Positions 1 to 12,300 of a stretch of DNA of 64,000 nt are shown one piece after another (within the stretch, counting starts at the first letter, position 1; the number at the start of each line of letters is the position of its first letter). A program made the translations under genes and the position numbers. The DNA lies in assembly GCA_029449245.1 (NCBI GenBank), contig JANATF010000006.1, positions 372,001 to 436,000 of the forward strand. The letters run 5' to 3'. The notes below the pieces were generated by a model. That model saw only the letters and a program-made list of their open reading frames with translations. It did no database searches and was not told where the DNA came from. This DNA is from Mortierella alpina (Eukaryota > Mortierellomycota > Mortierellomycetes > Mortierellales > Mortierellaceae).

Positions 1-1827
1 CGGCATGAAAGCAAACCTGTCTTACCCATCCAAAGCACTTGTTACCATCACTTCCTCCATATCTGGACCTGCAACAGCACTGTGGAGAATCATGCTTCTA
101 GGCTTCCTCGAGAAAGCGCCCTTCCGAACATCAGCAAGGACATTAGTCAGCGTCTCGACGACAGCTCTGGATGCAACCGCAACGTGTTCGTTTCGCTGAG
201 CTGAGGCTCCTGACATTGACGCCCGCCGCTTGCGCGATGGGGTTACAGATACTGGAGTTGGGGCTGATGACGACGCTGCGGTCGACTGCTGCTGAGAGCT
301 CTTCGCGGGGACTGGTAACGTTGGCCCGGGTTTCTCAGTGGTGTTTCTTCTAGAGGTCATGGAGGGTCGTGCAGGGTTTGTAGTGTCCACAGCAGCCCTG
401 TCGTGCAAGTCCCGAAGACGCTTCTGTATGCTCTTTAGAATGTTGCGAATCTTTCTCGACGATGTTTTGACCTTTTCACAGTACTTGGCGTGCTTAGTCC
501 TTGTCCTCTCAAGCTACAGCGGGTTCAACGCAATGAACGTGTTACATTGATGCATTGCCAAGTCGTTCTTGACTATTAACTAAAGACACGGCGACAATGT
601 TCTTACCTCAAGCATCAAATCCGATACTACACCGTGGAGCTTCAGATCCGACGAGCCTGCCAGCCTCAGGTCTTCAACGTCTGAATCCTCCGAGTCTTCC
701 GAGTCCGAGCTCGAGTCCGAATCCGAGTCGGAGACAGACGATGATGAAGACGATCCATTCCCCTTATTACTCTTCTTCTTCAAGCTCTTGTGAGATTTGG
801 AACCGGACGCCTTTGAACTGGACTTTCGAGATGCCGATTTGGCTTTTCCAGGGGAAGAAGCGGTGCCATCAGTGCCTGCCTTCCTTGAAATCCTGTCCTT
901 GGCAAGAGCCTCGGAGCCAGGCGATGAGAGCGATGAGATGGTTTGTACTGATCCAGCGTTCGGCGAAGTAACAGGCGACATATCCATGGTAGCACCGGCA
1001 TGCCTCGTTCGCGGCCCCCTGTCCTCGCTGCCGGATCCTGCTGCTGTCCTCTTCCTAGGCTCAGGCGAGGTGCTTTCGTTCCGTCTCTTGTTGGGGGCTG
1101 GATTTGTAAACTGGGAACGCCCATCGTCATGCCTCTGGCGAAACTGCATCATGTCTTCTGGACCATAACGTTCATCCATGTTGGCATCGTACGAGCGGCG
1201 CGAGGTTCCCTCATAGTAGTCGCGACCATATCGGCTCTGTCCCAGCACAAAAGGATCGCCCATGCCCTGGCGAGAGCTTGGACGACGTTGTTCCTGAGAA
1301 TACGGCTGTCCATAAGGAGGTCTTTGATCCCAGTCCGGCCGGTCTCCAGGAGCATACCGCGAGTCACGGTCTCGCCAAGACCGGTAGTTCCCCTGGCGCC
1401 ATTCGCCATGATGGGAGTCATAGCCCATTGCGTCATGCCTTCCTCGTTCTGTATCAGCCCCTTCGTCTCTGCCCGTTCTCGAGGATCCTGACCTGCGCCT
1501 AGGTATGCCAGGCCTTTCCTGCTCCAGGCGAGAGGCAGCGGGCATGTTTGTAGACGCCTCTGATCTGACTATCAATGCTTGTGACTGGCTCTCGTCCGCT
1601 GCAGCTGCCACAGTCGCCTTCTCGGAATATTCCTTCTTGACGGCCGTTGGCGTTTCGCGGTCGACTGCTTCTGGAGCGGCACTGACCTGTGCTGGGGAAG
1701 CGAGGCTGGCTGTTGGAGCTGGCTGTGGTGCAGACGCGGGCGGATTCCTCTTTGCTCGCTGGAAGACGGATGTGGAGAGCAAGGTCAAGGGAATGAGGTT
1801 GTTCTGATCAGCATGTGTGGTGTCCAT
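1..1827 (-). CDS. Uncharacterised Ser/Arg/Gly-rich protein, 3' end beyond the left edge
   Basis: I do not recognise this gene. The start ATG is at 1827. Exon 1 (1827-607, 407 codons) ends GAG|GTAAGA. An acceptor CTGTAG puts exon 2 at 513, in phase 0, and exon 2 runs to a GTAAG donor after base 26, so the gene continues off the window. The protein is almost entirely low complexity. A Pro/Ala-rich N-terminus is followed by an Arg/Asp/Tyr/Gly-rich middle (residues about 110-240) resembling RS or RGG regions. A Lys/Ser block and an acidic run of alternating Ser-Asp and Ser-Glu come next. Exon 2 opens with a basic amphipathic stretch beginning LERTRTKHAKY that could form a coiled coil, then a Ser/Thr/Pro segment containing a PSRKRRA nuclear-signal-like motif. 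A nuclear RNA-processing or chromatin role is inference from composition only. The intron is good, but the product is unknown. Confidence 0.7.
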
Positions 1828-2608
1828 GAAAGACGCTGTGTGGTTGCGACGCAGTGCAGGGGCAGAAGCGGGCCAAAGGAGAGGCGAGGAAAAGGATCAG
1901 AGACACGCGAGTGGGGATGGGCCAATCGGGAATGCAAGTTGGTGGCAAGTGGGGGACAACAACAAAGGAGAACAAAGAAACAAAGCAAAAGATAAAAAAT
2001 ACGAGGGTTGCACGCCAATTTCACTTGACAGGCAACACAGGGCACAAAGCCACGGCTTGATTACATTCGCTGCCTTCGCCTCGCCTTGCCTCGTCTTGCC
2101 TCGCCTTGCCTCGACCGCTTCTCTGTGCCTCTCTGCCTCTCTTGCTTCTCTCCTTCTCTTCAAGCCATTGCTCGACCTGCCTTGGGGTGACAGCCTTGGA
2201 TGTCTGGGGAAAACATCACAAGCAAGGAAGCAAAAGGGGGTCGCGATGTGGGTTGGCACAGTCGAGGATGCGACTGGACTGGGACTGCAGCTGCTGTCCT
2301 TCTCGGCTCAGGACTTGATGCATGTCCTCGTTGTCCTTGTTATCGTTGTTACGAGTTGCCTCCATGTCGACCGTGGATGAAGGGTCAACTTCAGTCTTGG
2401 CTGCTCTGCACCTGAGTCGAGCTCGACGCCCTCGGCGCTCGTTGTAGCTCAGGCCTCTCCTGCCATCTTTCAAGTGAAATAATCCTCGTCGGTCTGTTTC
2501 GCAAGGGGGAATTCGGCGCTTTCTTCCTTCCACCCTTCTCGGACGACAGCGCTTTCAATCGCTTTCAATCCTTGCTCGCATCGCAACCCACCAGCAGCAG
2601 ACGACAAC
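1828..2608. promoter_or_regulatory. Divergent intergenic region between the RS-like gene and DcpS
   Basis: This 781 bp gap separates two divergently transcribed genes and must carry both promoters. It holds a degenerate tandem of CCTCG/CCTTG units at about 2073-2118, which is pyrimidine-rich on the plus strand and leads toward the DcpS start. I see no clear TATA box. ORFs here have low-complexity translations and look spurious. Confidence 0.5.
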
Positions 2609-3844
2609 ATGCATGCCCTCTCCCGATTCACATTCACGAGGGTTCTCAATGAGGATCCCATTCTCAAGACCCTGACACTCCTCGGCGCACTCCCTTCGTC
2701 GCCCGAGGCGGACGACTCCCACCCTGCCATTTTGCTCATTGAAAAGACCCACTTCGCCACCCAGTCCTCAGAGAATGACATCACCCGTCGCATCTCTGAC
2801 ATGCTCACCACCGGCAGCAACGACATTTACTTTTGGTGGAATGCCCTCTTGGCCTCTGGCCATTCACAGGATCCTGATCTTAAAATGACTGTCATCGTTC
2901 CAGCTACAGAAGCAGTAGGGACATCAACGCGAGATTGACCTAGTGCTCATCGTTTGCGGCTATCCATCACTAAGCTAACAAAGACTACTGTCTACAATAT
3001 CCATGCGACCCTTCTCTACTATCTAGCACATCGCCAAGTACTCGCGTCAGGAGCGTAGGATGATTACTGAAACAGCCAAAGTCTACAAATCCATCGTTCT
3101 GCCTTGGATCGAATCCCAACCCACGAGCAGGATCCAGTGGGTCCATAACATCCTCCAGGGACTCAAGGAGACCGAAAATGTCCTATTCCGCGATGATGAT
3201 CCTGACACTGGCTTCATTGTTTCGCCAGATAGGTACATGAAACGCGCTGTTTGTATTATGCGAATGATCGACGAACGCGCTTTTGCTCAACTTGAATTTG
3301 TGTTTTCATTACGCCAACTATTACCAGCAAATGGGACAAGCGAACTCTTTCGTCCCTCTATCTTCTCGCCATCTCACAAAGGAGAGATATCCGGTCTATG
3401 CGTGATCTGAGGGCCGAACACTTGCCCTTGCTCAAGAATATTCGCGACAAGACGCTGGCGCTCGTCCCAACGCAATTCCCGGGAGTGGCATCTGACGAGG
3501 TTCGCTTGTTTGTCCACTACCATCCCTCGTACTGTAAGTGCATGCACATCACCGAGCTCTGCGACTCTTGCCGATGGGCAGTCGCGTAGTAACACGACTG
3601 ACACGCGCATTTGCTAATATTGACGCGACTTTTCCTTCTTCCAGACCATTTCCATGTCCACATCACGCACGTCTCCGTCGCTGTGGCTGGAAGCACTGTG
3701 GGCCAGTCGCATCTGCTGGACACCATCATTGACAACATCGAGAACATTGACCCTGAATACTACAGCAAAGCCTCGATCCGTTTTGCTCTGGGCGTCAACC
3801 ATGCCGTGTACAAGTTGATCACAGAGTCTCAAACAGCTCAGTAG
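2609..3844 (+). CDS. DCS1: Scavenger mRNA decapping enzyme DcpS (m7GpppX diphosphatase)
   Basis: DcpS is a HIT-family pyrophosphatase that hydrolyses the m7GpppN cap fragment left after 3'-to-5' exosomal mRNA decay. There are four exons: 2609-2914, 3027-3232, 3328-3533 and 3645-3844, totalling 305 residues. All junctions are GT-AG and the phases fit. Family-typical features seen are an N-terminal dimerisation domain with the SNDIYF-like stretch and PATEAH at the first junction, then IQWVHNIL, then SMRDLRAEHLPLL. The catalytic histidine triad appears as HFHVH immediately after intron 3, preceded by HYHPSYY. A textbook branch point (TGCTAAT) sits in intron 3 near 3612. Length is slightly shorter than human DcpS because the N-terminus is compact. 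The start fits because the dimer-domain homology begins only a few residues in. Known from the family: it acts as a homodimer in nucleus and cytoplasm. I am confident of the identity. Confidence 0.95.
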
Positions 3845-4723
3845 ACCATCCGCAGAAGCAAGCAGTGGTGTTCACCCCTTCTACCCCGAAAATCGAAAAT
3901 CTATATTTCATTTCCAACATGCTTGTAATCCCTTTTTTTCCGACTCTTCAGCCCATGAGGGCTTTTGATAGTTTCGCACTGCCCTGTACTTCCATGGATC
4001 CTCTCTCAGCCAGCGACTGTCACCACGGACCGTAGCCCACCCAAGGTGTTCAGCTCTATCTCTGCTTGCCGTAGAGTGGGGTCTGATTGGTTACTCTGCC
4101 TGCGCAAAAAAACAAAAAAAAAAAAGTTGCGCTCACCATGTTGCTCAATGGCCGAGAACCTCTCAGTCGGATCATCAATGTTCAGAGCCGTGCCCTGCTT
4201 TTCGTCTTTCTTGACTTTCCCGCGGGTGAAATCATAGCCGTCATGGACATGTATTTCATATCTACCTCCACTGGAAACTTGACGCTCTTTTTTGATATAA
4301 GACCTGACCCTCATTTTCCTGTTCCATCCTCTTCCATCCTTCATCCTCTTCATTTCTGCTATCTCTTTTTCCTCATCTCACTCTCTCCCTCTTTCGTTCT
4401 CACCTTTGCCGCCTCACTGAGATCTCACTGAGATAGACCATCATCCCAGCCTCAGACGACCACACCACCTCAGTTGTCTAGCCTTCTCCCTCGAAACGCT
4501 GGAAGAAATAGACTTACCAGCGGCCCTGTGGACACTGCTTGCATTCTCCATCCTGCATATTCTAGAGTCGACGCTCCACCCGCTTACAACATCCTCCTTC
4601 TCCTGACGATCTCTCTTGCCACTTCATTGCTTCCCCCCCTTTTTCCTCTCGGCTAAATCCAATACAGAAACTATTTTGTTCTTTGCTTAAACTCCGTTCA
4701 AGCAGTTCAACGCCCCTTCATCC
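3845..4723. other. Intergenic: DcpS 3' flank and leader of the DUF4203 gene
   Basis: The first part is AT-rich and presumably holds the DcpS 3' UTR; an A-rich run lies near 4107-4124. From about 4310 the plus strand becomes CT-rich, the usual promoter or leader composition in this window. I see no further gene. Confidence 0.4.
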
Positions 4724-6775
4724 ATGGGTCAGCCAGGAGCAGGAGGATCCCAAAGCAGATTAACTCTCTCCCCTCTACCACCACCACCACCACCATCCAC
4801 CTCATCACAGCATCCAACTTCTCATGCCCGTCTCAGGTTCCTTTCCTCTCGGTGGCAGAACCGTCTCGTGCTGTGCCTCGTTCAGCTTTGCATCTTGATC
4901 TGCTCGACAGCCACCACAGTCTCTGCCTTCCCTATGAGTGCCGCACAGCTGCCCATGGGGATAAGGATCGCCAACGAGACTGTGGGCTCGGTCAACGATG
5001 ACGATGGGCCTTTGATCCTGGATGTTGGACAGCGGACTGTGGTGAGCTCGCAAAACGCGGTCCTGGGCACGCTCTTGATCCTCATGGGCCTTGTGCAGGT
5101 CTTCTTTGGCTTCAAGCTCATTAGGCTGACGCTGGTGCTGACAGGATTCATCTCGTGGGGTAAGTCTCGCGAGTGTGTATAACGGAAGTAGCAGAGCGAG
5201 AGCAGAGAGAGGGCAGAGAGCAAATCGTGCTCTTGCATTGTTATTATTAAGAGGACGGCTGTGGATCTACAGCAGGGTAGGCTATCTTTGGATTGCCCAT
5301 GGTTCTACGATGAGCTGAGCCTTTGCACACCAGTCACAGCCGTCTGCAATATTCTCCGGCGCCTTTCCTTTTGCCACCGACCCCTGATCCGCCACCATCC
5401 CAAACGTCCAACAACGGTTCTTCTGCTAACATTGTGCATGCATTCGCGTCATGACCGAGTAGCTGTCGTGGCCGTCATCTTAATGGTCACCCTGCGCTGG
5501 GAACTCGCCTACCAGCTCTTCAAACCAGCCCACTACTACTTCTGGATGTGGGTCCTCGCCGGCCTGCTCGGCGCTCTGCTCTCGTTTCGCTACTGGGATC
5601 TCGGCGTGTCCTTTGCGGGCGGCTTTGGTGGATTCGCAGTCGCCATGGGCATCATTGCGGCCTCGAACCATTCCATGACCAACGTGGGCCGATACATCCT
5701 CCTGGTGTGCCTCATCCTCATCGGTGCAGCCATCGCAACCTTCTATGAGCGCTTCTCCATCATTCTGGGAACGAGTTTCGGCGGCGCTTTCATGTTCATG
5801 TACGGCGTGGATGAGTTTGTCCAGGTCGGATACCGCGAGATGATTGTCATCTTCAAATTCGCAGGCAAGACCTTGACCTATCACCCCAGCAAGACGGTGT
5901 TCACCATGATCGGGTGCTCGCTCGCGTTGGCGCTGTGCGGGATCGCATGGGAGTTCTGGCATCATGCCAAACCCTTGTTGATGGATCGCAAAGCCCTCTT
6001 CAGGATTTACGGACGGCCGTTTGGCAAGAGGCCGCGAAAGTTGGTAGGACAAAAGATCAAACGCAGTGTGCGATCCATGGGTTGGTACGAGTATCTGACG
6101 GGCTGTTTGTGTCTAAGGCGCAAGAGCGCAGAGGAGGTTCTGTTTGAGGACGAAGAAGCACGTAGCGCCAGTCATGTTTCGGTCGTAGTGCACGAGTCCA
6201 AGCTCGCAGAGGAAGGGGATGCATCAGGATCACACGATCTGAATGAGAAGCTCCAAGTAAACCACAGTCCTGAGACGAGAGCACAAAGTATCAACGGCAC
6301 GTCTTCCGAGACGGCCACCATCCAGAATTCTGAAGACCAAGGGGAGAGCGGGATCTCGCTTTCGACTCTCGAGCCCATCCAGGTTGTCATTGAAGAAATC
6401 GATTATCAGTGCGTGGATGGCGACGAGACAGTGCCAGTAGAGAGCCGCACCGAGTCGACCGTCCTCTGCGATGGTGGCAGAACGGTCTCCGAGACGAGGG
6501 CAACGTCGTCGGCCACACAGACGGTGACAGAGCATGGAATCACAAGGACACAAAATCAATCTACGATTACAGCGACTACCACCTCGCGGTCGGTTTCCAC
6601 AACAGAGAGCACATCGCCTTCCATTCATGACACGCAGACTCTCTCGCGCCCAGGTGTGAGTGTCGTCTCAGAGAGTCGCCATCAGCACTCCTCGATCTCG
6701 ACGTCCATGTCTACATCTGAGGTACGAACTCTCTCTTCGACTGTGCAGAGCTCAACGACGTTGAAGTCTGAATAA
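4724..6775 (+). CDS. DUF4203 (TM7SF3/TMEM198-like) multi-pass membrane protein
   Basis: The prediction is 582 residues in two exons, 4724-5159 and 5463-6775. The donor is G|GTAAGT. A tandem acceptor allows exon 2 to start at 5460 or 5463, both in frame; the TAG at 5460-5462 is preferred, with a CTGCTAAC branch point near 5422. The N-terminus has a proline run, then a hydrophobic segment (about 46-69) that could be a signal anchor. A first DUF4203 helix cluster spans about 109-145. Exon 2 adds several helices rich in Gly/Ala/Phe, such as FAGGFGGFAVAMG, typical of the DUF4203 fold, ending near TVFTMIGCSLALALCG. The last 230 or so residues are a cytosolic-looking Ser/Thr/Glu-rich tail. Biochemical function is not established for fungal members. 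The family call is fairly secure and the role is unknown. Confidence 0.82.
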
Positions 6776-6953
6776 CTTGTGAATTTACAGTGTAGCAGAT
6801 ACCATAAAGAATAGATTCGCGGCTTGAATTAGCTCCAACGTCCCCACCATTCGTCTCGCGTTCGTATCGCGTAAGTTTATGTTTGCACTTCTAAACTAGA
6901 GCCTGTGCAAAGCAGACAAGGATCCTATCCTTTTGATCTATGCGCCACACCAA

Positions 6954-8944
6954 CTAGTAGTTCTTGATCGCATCCTCAAAGATCTTCTCCAAAGCCTCTG
7001 CTCCAGTTTGAATGGGCGCCAGCTTTGTGACGCGGTGCTGAGGCAAGGTGCCCTTGACGAGCGCAGGAATATCCGCCTTAGTATAACCCAGGGCGCCGAT
7101 ACCACTGGGAACACCCAGATCTGACAGGAACTTTGTCAATTGCTCTGCCAATAGAGGGCCTGCGCTCTCACCCTTCCGGACTTTAGACAGATCCGCGCCA
7201 AAGATCTCGGCAGCCTTGAAATGACGGTCGGGGCAGGCTTCGCCGGTGTAACGGAACACTGCTGGAGCCGTCACCGCGACAGAGATTCCTAGACGGCATG
7301 CAGCAACAGCAACAACAATATCACAGACAAGGCGTACAATATGAACCTTAGTAATTGCGAGATACTCACAGTACGAAAAAGCTGGGGCTCATTCACGTTT
7401 TGTCTCGATTATTAGTGAAGTGTATCTCTTACCGTGAGGAACAATGCTGTGGTCGACGTTGTACTCTGGATGCTTGTAAGTCTTGTTCAGTCCGCTAATG
7501 GCTATTTGGGATCGACGGGGATGTACCACGATGGTCAGTTATGATACAAGAAGAAATCCTGCTGTCATGCGCTTCTCTTCAGTACTCACGGTAACTCATT
7601 CCATGGCAAAGCTGTAAAGAGAGAATGCGAGAGGAAACATGGAGTCATGTTAGACCTTGTGGATATCCACTTCCACGTCAATCTGGTGCGTTGCGTTCTC
7701 TGTTGTCAACCACTTACATGCACGCCCGCAGAGCCGAAGCCTGTTCCAGCAGCCGCCGCAGCCAGGCACATCTGCTCGTTCGCCTCCTTGTCCAGTGGAT
7801 CGTTCGCGGAGCGTGCCAGATACTTGACGGTTAGTCGGAGCCCCTCCAGAGCCCAAATGTCCGAAATAGGGTTCGAGCCTTGGTAGGCGGGGCGTTCTGC
7901 AGGATTGGCGGGTCTAGGGGTGCGCTCCTGGTAAGGCAGCGCGGTATAGGACTCTAATGCGTGACAGAGCACATCGAGACCCGAGGCAATCTTGACCTGT
8001 CTGGGCATCGTCTCCGTGTTGAGTGGATCTACTATCCCGAGCATGGGTCGCAGCTTGCGGCTGGCAATTCCCGTCTTGACTTTGAGGGGCTCATAATCAA
8101 AGATGGCTGTTCCTGTCGTCTCACTGCCTGTACCAGCTGTTGTTGGGACTAGATGCATGCAGCGCCAAGGGATAGACGGGGACACACGGACACAAAGAAA
8201 AAAAAATGGCGCACGAGGGTGCAGGTGAGTGCTCTAAAGTTCCCACGCCTGCAGGCTTTTCTTTTTTTTTTCTTTTGCCCCATACGTTTGCATTATTAGC
8301 TGCAAGCACCACTTACTGGCAATCAAGGGCGAAAGCGTCTTGTCGATTACTTTGCCCTTTCCAATAGGCGCATTCACAAACTCGAGCAGGTCTGCCTGAG
8401 GGTAGTTGAAGTAGAGGTTGGCAGCCTTGCAAGTGTCCATGACCGAGCCGCCTCCGACGGCAACAAATACATCGGGCTTGTGCAACTTGGTGAATTCGAT
8501 CGCTTCCTGGAAGCTCTTGTCCGTCGGCTCGGCTCTCGTGCGATCATACACCACGAAGGGGACCCCGTTCGCCGTGAGAGAGTCGATAACAGTCTTCATG
8601 ACGGGCAACTTGGCGATGTTGGAATCGGTCATGACAAGGACCTTTTGTGCCTTCATGTTGGCCAGGTCCTGACCGACCTCGCGGGTCACACCTTCGCCAA
8701 ATCGCATGGTGGACGAGGCCATCTCGAAAGCATATTCGTGATCGGCAGCCGCATGGTCATGATGCGAACAATCCTTGGTGTGGTGGTGGTGCTTACTGTT
8801 CGCGTTCACACCGAGCTGCTGCTGTTGGTTCTGGAGAGCGCGAGCGTGGGAATGTGCGGGGCAGGCGCAGGACTTGTTCATGAGCGAGATCAGGGACTTG
8901 ATCGACGCCTTGGAGTTTTGAGCGACGCGGATAGCAGCGGACAT
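6954..8944 (-). CDS. ADHFE1: Hydroxyacid-oxoacid transhydrogenase (iron-containing alcohol dehydrogenase family)
   Basis: Known for the family: mitochondrial and cofactor-independent, it oxidises 4-hydroxybutyrate to succinate semialdehyde while reducing 2-oxoglutarate to D-2-hydroxyglutarate. Five exons on the minus strand: 8944-8317, 8148-7718, 7611-7590 (only 22 nt), 7501-7433 and 7288-6954. They total 494 residues with all phases consistent. The Fe-ADH core is clear: GGGSVMDTCKAANL (nucleotide-site loop), IPTTAGTGSETTG, the metal-ligand segment GLDVLCHALESY, a His in LCHGMSY, and a second His pair in NVDHSIVPHG. The N-terminus is basic and Ser-rich, consistent with a mitochondrial presequence. 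Odd feature: residues about 50-72 contain a Cys/His-rich insert (HHHHTKDCSHHDH). The micro-exon encodes exactly the conserved LCHGMSY, which supports the splice model. It is convergent with the DUF4203 gene, with stops 178 bp apart. Confidence 0.95.
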
Positions 8945-9337
8945 GATGAAATCTTGGTGGGAAAGAGGTCAGGGGTGCTTTAGTCTATAAGTCTAGTATG
9001 CTGTTAAGCGGGGTCTCGCTCGTGTGTGTTTCTTGACCGGCCGCTGAAAAAGAGAACCACAATGGAGGAATGCTCGAGTGGGAGGAATGGGAGAGCTGGA
9101 GAATGGAGAGACGATGGGAAGAGAGCGAAATATTCAATGATTCCTCCAGCAGGGCACGTGTGCTAGCGTGCTTGCCCTAGCCTCGTCGATACCCTGCCAA
9201 CTGTCAACCCATGTTCCTCCATAACCCCCCATTTTCAATTCAAGATCATCGCATTCTCAAGACTGCACCTTGCTCATGACAGGCGGCTTATGGGTATTGT
9301 GGATGGCGCGAAGAAAATGATCAGCTTTTTTATCATA

Positions 9338-9351
9338 GGGGGGGGGGGGGG
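9338..9351. repeat. Poly-G run (14 G)
   Basis: An uninterrupted run of 14 G on the plus strand in the gene-poor region upstream of the transhydrogenase gene. It is likely length-polymorphic. Confidence 0.9.
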
Positions 9352-12300
9352 CGAGACCAGCTAACAGGCACAGAGTAGTGGGGGTCGATCTTGCTTGCTT
9401 GCTGGTCCATTCGTCAGCCTTGAAGATGAGTGATGCTAAGTATGCTCAATGCCTCAGATGGAGAGGCGAGGAAAGAGCCTCGGGGTTTACACGCGACGAG
9501 CATTGACCGCCCTAGATCCTAGACACGTTCCTTGCGGCCTCACATTCTTTCCCCGTCTCCAACGGGTGTATCGACAGGTGTGCCCAAACAGCGATTGCGT
9601 CCATATTGTTTAGTATAAACGGCAGCCTGAAAGCGTGGGGACAATGACAAGCCCGTAACTTTATTATACGAGACCCATGCAGATCGACAGGCGAGGACGA
9701 CGGAGAGGTGTGCAAAACAATTGAAACTGAATTTGTAATCTTCATCGTCCCTCAGGGCGTTCTTCTCCACACAGAGTTGAAACTGCTCTCGTCTGATAGT
9801 CGGTCTCGAAACATCTCTCCACATGAAAATTACAACAAAAAGGTGCATGCAAAGCTCAACTCGGATCTCACATGTGCACTGGTATAATGTGTGTTCGTGC
9901 ATGGTCCCCACACAGCCTAGATATAGTACTGTTTCGAGTGTGGAGGAGAAGAGCCTCTGTTTGAGGGCCTTGCGCCTTCCGAGGGCTCAAAGACTGTGCA
10001 GTACTGTACACACATTCAAGTGACAACATCTCTCATATGCCTGTCTTTGGACCCTACCCCGACCTGGCAACGCGCGCCCTCCTCGCCAGACTATGCAGCC
10101 TTGGTGGAACCCGCCTGCCTCGAGCTCATTATCATACGTACGAACATGTGCTATACTGTACACTGTACATAGACCTCCACAACACTCATGCTGGACGGGA
10201 ATATGCATTGCAAAAAGTTGGATCAGAAGTATGCACATGCTTGAAGTAGGTGCACATCACTCTGGCTCTCATGCTGTGCTGCATATGCACGGGGGGTTGA
10301 CTATCTATCATGACAGCCTCAGAAGCATAATGTTGAATATTTATAGACTACGATATAAGAGAGAGAGAGAGACAAGAAGCACGAGCAAGGGACCAGGATA
10401 AACCCGTCCTTGATAAGAGTAGCGCAACAGCTGGGGAAACATAGAAGCAATTGAATTTGGTCTAACAGTCTTGTAGTCGCACCACTATGTGTCAGAGTTT
10501 GAGCCAACGCAAACACAAACACATACCCTGGCCACCGGCATTCACGGGCTTATCAAGGTGAAGGAATTGAGGAAGGAACTGAGGAATGAAGGGCGCAATG
10601 GGCTAGGAGTTCAACGATGTGTGGTTACTGATGCTGTGCTATATTACAACACTGTGTGGTCATGCTAGCTTGGAGTAGACTAGCTGAAGCGTGCATGACA
10701 AGAAAAGCAGGGGAGGTAGACTACTCGTACCATGGGCACATCATCATACTCTAACAGAGCAAGTGCTGTGACTCCCATAGATTGCTGGATGCATGGACTT
10801 TGGAGGTTTAGAATAATCCACCGAGAAAAGCAGAAGGCTCAGGGCTAAGGGCGAGACTGGGCCTTGATCAATTAGAGTTGTTTTCCCATGATGCTGAGTG
10901 TCTTTTCGAACGTCGTTATGGTAGCACAAAACGAGCGGCATGTGTTAATAGAAAGATATACATTTCAACGGCGGTGACCTCGCCATCCTACCACGGATGG
11001 GGCTCATTCGGGCTTGTTTTTTTGTTTTTTTTCAACGGTCCCGTTGCTCTCTCTCTCTCTCTCTACCCTGCCACTACTAACACTAGTCTTGACCAACCAC
11101 AGGACCAGAAAAGTCTTAACATGGTTTGCCAATGACTTTTCCAACCTTTCATAACAATCCGTGTGCTCTCATTTTCCGTCCGATCGCACTACTGTTATGC
11201 TTCGGCGCTTAATAAAAGCAAAGAATTTTCATTTTTGTTCGTTTCGAGGGAGAACCAGCGCACAAACACCGTGGGCATTCGCGTGGTCGCCCCTCCAAGA
11301 CAGGACGGGACTTACCCTAGCCTTGTTAGAGTCCATCGTGCGCCACTTGACACGAGGAAAGAACAATTGCGACAAATGTGATTTGTCTGTGTGCTGCCAC
11401 CGTTGTGCGACATTGTAAAAGAGAATTATAGACTAACAAAGAGGAAAAATGGAACTTTAGGAAGATGGTTGTATGAAAGCCTGAGGTCTGATAGGGTTGG
11501 CAGACGAGAACAGAGAGCGAGAGAAAGAAAAAAGTGGGCGATACAATAATGACGGAACGATCCAACTGGCTGGTCTAATGGAAGCTTTGGTGCCACCCAA
11601 ACGGGTTCTCATAAAACCATGATCCTCAGGATACAAGAATTGCGCACGCCAGAGCACACAACATTCCTCCAATGCCCTGACACGTCGCCTTGCTCGGTGC
11701 TCATGGCGCTAGCATGGACCCTCGCCCTGAAATATCCTGGCTAGTGGCAAAGTGGCAACCATGTTGTTGTTCCGTTTTGTCGCTTCGCAACGCGCACACC
11801 CCTTTTCCCATGGCTCTCGACCCATAGTGCAGGTACATGTACATGTCGACTGCAACCGTTGTGCGCGCGGCGCAAGGATAACAGAAAAGACAAACAGTCG
11901 GACGGCCAATTAGCATCGGATATGCCATGAATACGCCCCCCTAGACTAGTCCGCCTGCGCTTAGACGGGAGAGAAAAATTGTTGGGATTCTCCTTTCTAC
12001 CAGGCGCGTATTCAAACCAAGATCAGTGAGTGCAGCCGTGTAGTAGCCCGTTAGATCGATTTACCCTCTAACGAGTACAGAGCCCCTGGTATTCGTCGTA
12101 TACTCTCCACCCGTACTGGATATGAAAGCTGAACGACCTTAAAAGATGGAGGTTGCCCGTTGTATCGAGAGCGTCTTTTGGACAGCAGTAAGATAAACAG
12201 AGATCGCGCTGTAGTTGGAAATCCGATGGACGCTTGATCACTGCTGGAAGAAACAACTGGCCACCGTGGCTTCTTTGAGGAGAGTGAGCGCTTCCGGGTC

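Noticed and set aside
9540-9911. 123-codon minus-strand ORF in the 5.8-kb gap
   Set aside because: No domain, erratic composition and no convincing promoter; most likely random.
11990-12030. Possible tRNA B-box (GGTTTGAATAC on the minus strand)
   Set aside because: It departs from the GGTTCRANYCC consensus and no acceptor stem or A-box could be matched around it.
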